Shown here: piece by piece, positions 12,428-13,100 of the stretch | How the letters are laid out: each line of letters opens with the position of its first letter | Numbering within the stretch: position 1 is the first letter of the stretch | Assembly: GCA_964571805.1 (NCBI GenBank) | Contig: CAZNDI010000020.1 | Span: 1 to 13,100 of the forward strand | Direction of reading: 5' to 3' | Source: JAUHWS01 sp964571805 | GTDB lineage: Bacteria; Patescibacteriota; Gracilibacteria; UM-FILTER-43-11 | DNA: 13,100 nucleotides | Notes under the pieces: generated by a model | Told to the model about the DNA's origin: nothing | Databases searched by the model: none | The model's input: the letters and a program-made list of their open reading frames with translations, nothing else | Made by a program: the position numbers and the translations under genes

Positions 12428-13100
12428 TTAATCGATCAAAACCGCCTTGATTCGCCTCAATCCTGCTCCAATCGACTCGTCTTTCTTGATTTTAAAGTGG
12501 CTCAATTGACCCAAGTGTTCCACATGGGGGCCGCCACAAACTTCCAAGGACCAGGGACCCATATCGTAAACCTTCACTTTTTCCTGATATTTATCCTCAA
12601 ACAAGCCGATGGCATGACGTTTTTTGGCGTCTTCAAACGGAAGGATCTCCATGGTCACTTTATGGTCCGAAGCGATGGCGTCGTTCACGTATTTTTCCAC
12701 TTCAGCTTTTTGCTCCTCGGTCAGTTTATCGGGATGAGGGTAGTCAAAGCGGAGGCGTTCGGCCGTGATGTTTGAACCCCGTTGTTTAGCATGATCCCCC
12801 AATACTTTGAGTAAGGCGGCGTGCATCAAATGGGTGGCGGTGTGGAGGCGAGTGGTTTCCCAGCTGTGATCTTGCAAGCCTCCCTTGAATACTCCAGCCG
12901 AAAGGGAGCGGGATTTCTCTTGATGTTCTTTATAGGCTTCCTCAAAACCGGTTTTGTCGACCGTCATTTCTTTTTCTTGAGCCAGTTCTTCGGTCATTTC
13001 GATGGGGAAGCCAAAGGTATCGTAAAGTTTAAAGGCTTGTTTTCCTGATATTTCGGTCATTTTCCGCCCTGTGTTCTCAAAAGCCTTTTGAAAGCCTTCG
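12428..13100 (-). CDS. alaS: Alanyl-tRNA synthetase, C-terminal part (compact form; gene continues past the window)
   Basis: AlaRS charges tRNA-Ala and its editing module hydrolyses Ser- or Gly-tRNA-Ala. The frame is open through 13100, so only the last 223 residues are seen and the ATG at 13060 is internal. The fragment starts in the tRNA-recognition region (KLYDTFGFPIEMTEELA), then reaches the zinc-binding editing core: HTATH (HxxxH, about 12830-12844) and CGGPH (CxxxH, about 12524-12538; the usual CGGTH with Pro for Thr). Two parts of standard AlaRS are absent. Only about 20 residues (AGVFKGGLQDHSWETTRL) replace the roughly 120-residue beta-barrel with the ESGGQ motif, and the protein stops right after RRIKAVLID, without the C-Ala domain. 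The metal ligands suggest an active editing core, resembling the ThrRS N2 (SAD) domain. The TAA stop is clean, so this is not a frameshift. Confidence 0.93.
   Translation of the reverse strand, partial: EGFQKAFENTGRKMTEISGKQAFKLYDTFGFPIEMTEELAQEKEMTVDKTGFEEAYKEHQEKSRSLSAGVFKGGLQDHSWETTRLHTATHLMHAALLKVLGDHAKQRGSNITAERLRFDYPHPDKLTEEQKAEVEKYVNDAIASDHKVTMEILPFEDAKKRHAIGLFEDKYQEKVKVYDMGPWSLEVCGGPHVEHLGQLSHFKIKKDESIGAGLRRIKAVLID

Noticed and set aside
1..13100. Alternative genetic code with UGA read as Gly or Trp
   Set aside because: TGA ends ybeY, ftsA, pilB and mscS at family-typical places, and conserved Trp uses TGG.

Overview
This window looks like chromosomal DNA from an uncultivated bacterium of the Candidate Phyla Radiation (Patescibacteria); a Peregrinibacteria-like lineage is my best guess, not a proof. 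Pointers are a stripped-down alanyl-tRNA synthetase, a surface protein with SLH domains, a type IV pilus ATPase, and start codons with almost no Shine-Dalgarno sequence. TGA serves as an ordinary stop for ybeY, ftsA, pilB and mscS, so the UGA=Gly code of Gracilibacteria/Absconditabacteria is not used.

Layout. (1) 1-4080, plus strand: the 3' end of an unrecognised gene, ybeY (rRNA maturation), an AT-rich gap of about 450 nt, then ftsA and ftsZ (cell division), closed by a bidirectional terminator. (2) 4117-5619, minus strand: a 500-aa unrecognised protein with a LEA-like amphipathic N-terminus and two diverged copies of a roughly 115-residue module. (3) 5863-8619, plus strand: a 918-aa exported protein with a signal peptide, two cysteine-bridged Ig-like domains, seven Asp-rich Ca-binding-type repeats and three SLH domains. 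It is followed by a heptamer repeat element and a strong terminator. (4) 8944-9210, minus strand: a small lipoprotein with a reduced Kazal-like domain. (5) 9398-11059, plus strand: the pilus ATPase PilB. Its 3' end overlaps that of a convergent MscS-type channel (11022-12224, minus strand). (6) 12428 to the window end, minus strand: the C-terminal part of a compact AlaRS.

Functionally the window mixes housekeeping genes (YbeY, FtsA/FtsZ, AlaRS) with envelope genes (SLH protein, lipoprotein, pilus motor, mechanosensitive channel). Most genes have their own sigma70-type promoter. Five of the seven proposed promoters have an extended -10 (TGn-TATAAT or TGn-TATACT).

The least ordinary features are four intergenic hairpin elements (8641-8764, 9332-9393, 12238-12303, 12368-12415). 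They share an architecture, short tandem units on one arm and inverted units on the other, but not a sequence. Two lie inside predicted 5' leaders (pilB, mscS) and can fold into mutually exclusive hairpins. Also notable are the AlaRS lacking both the beta-barrel half of its editing module and the C-Ala domain, and the duplicated module in the 500-aa protein.
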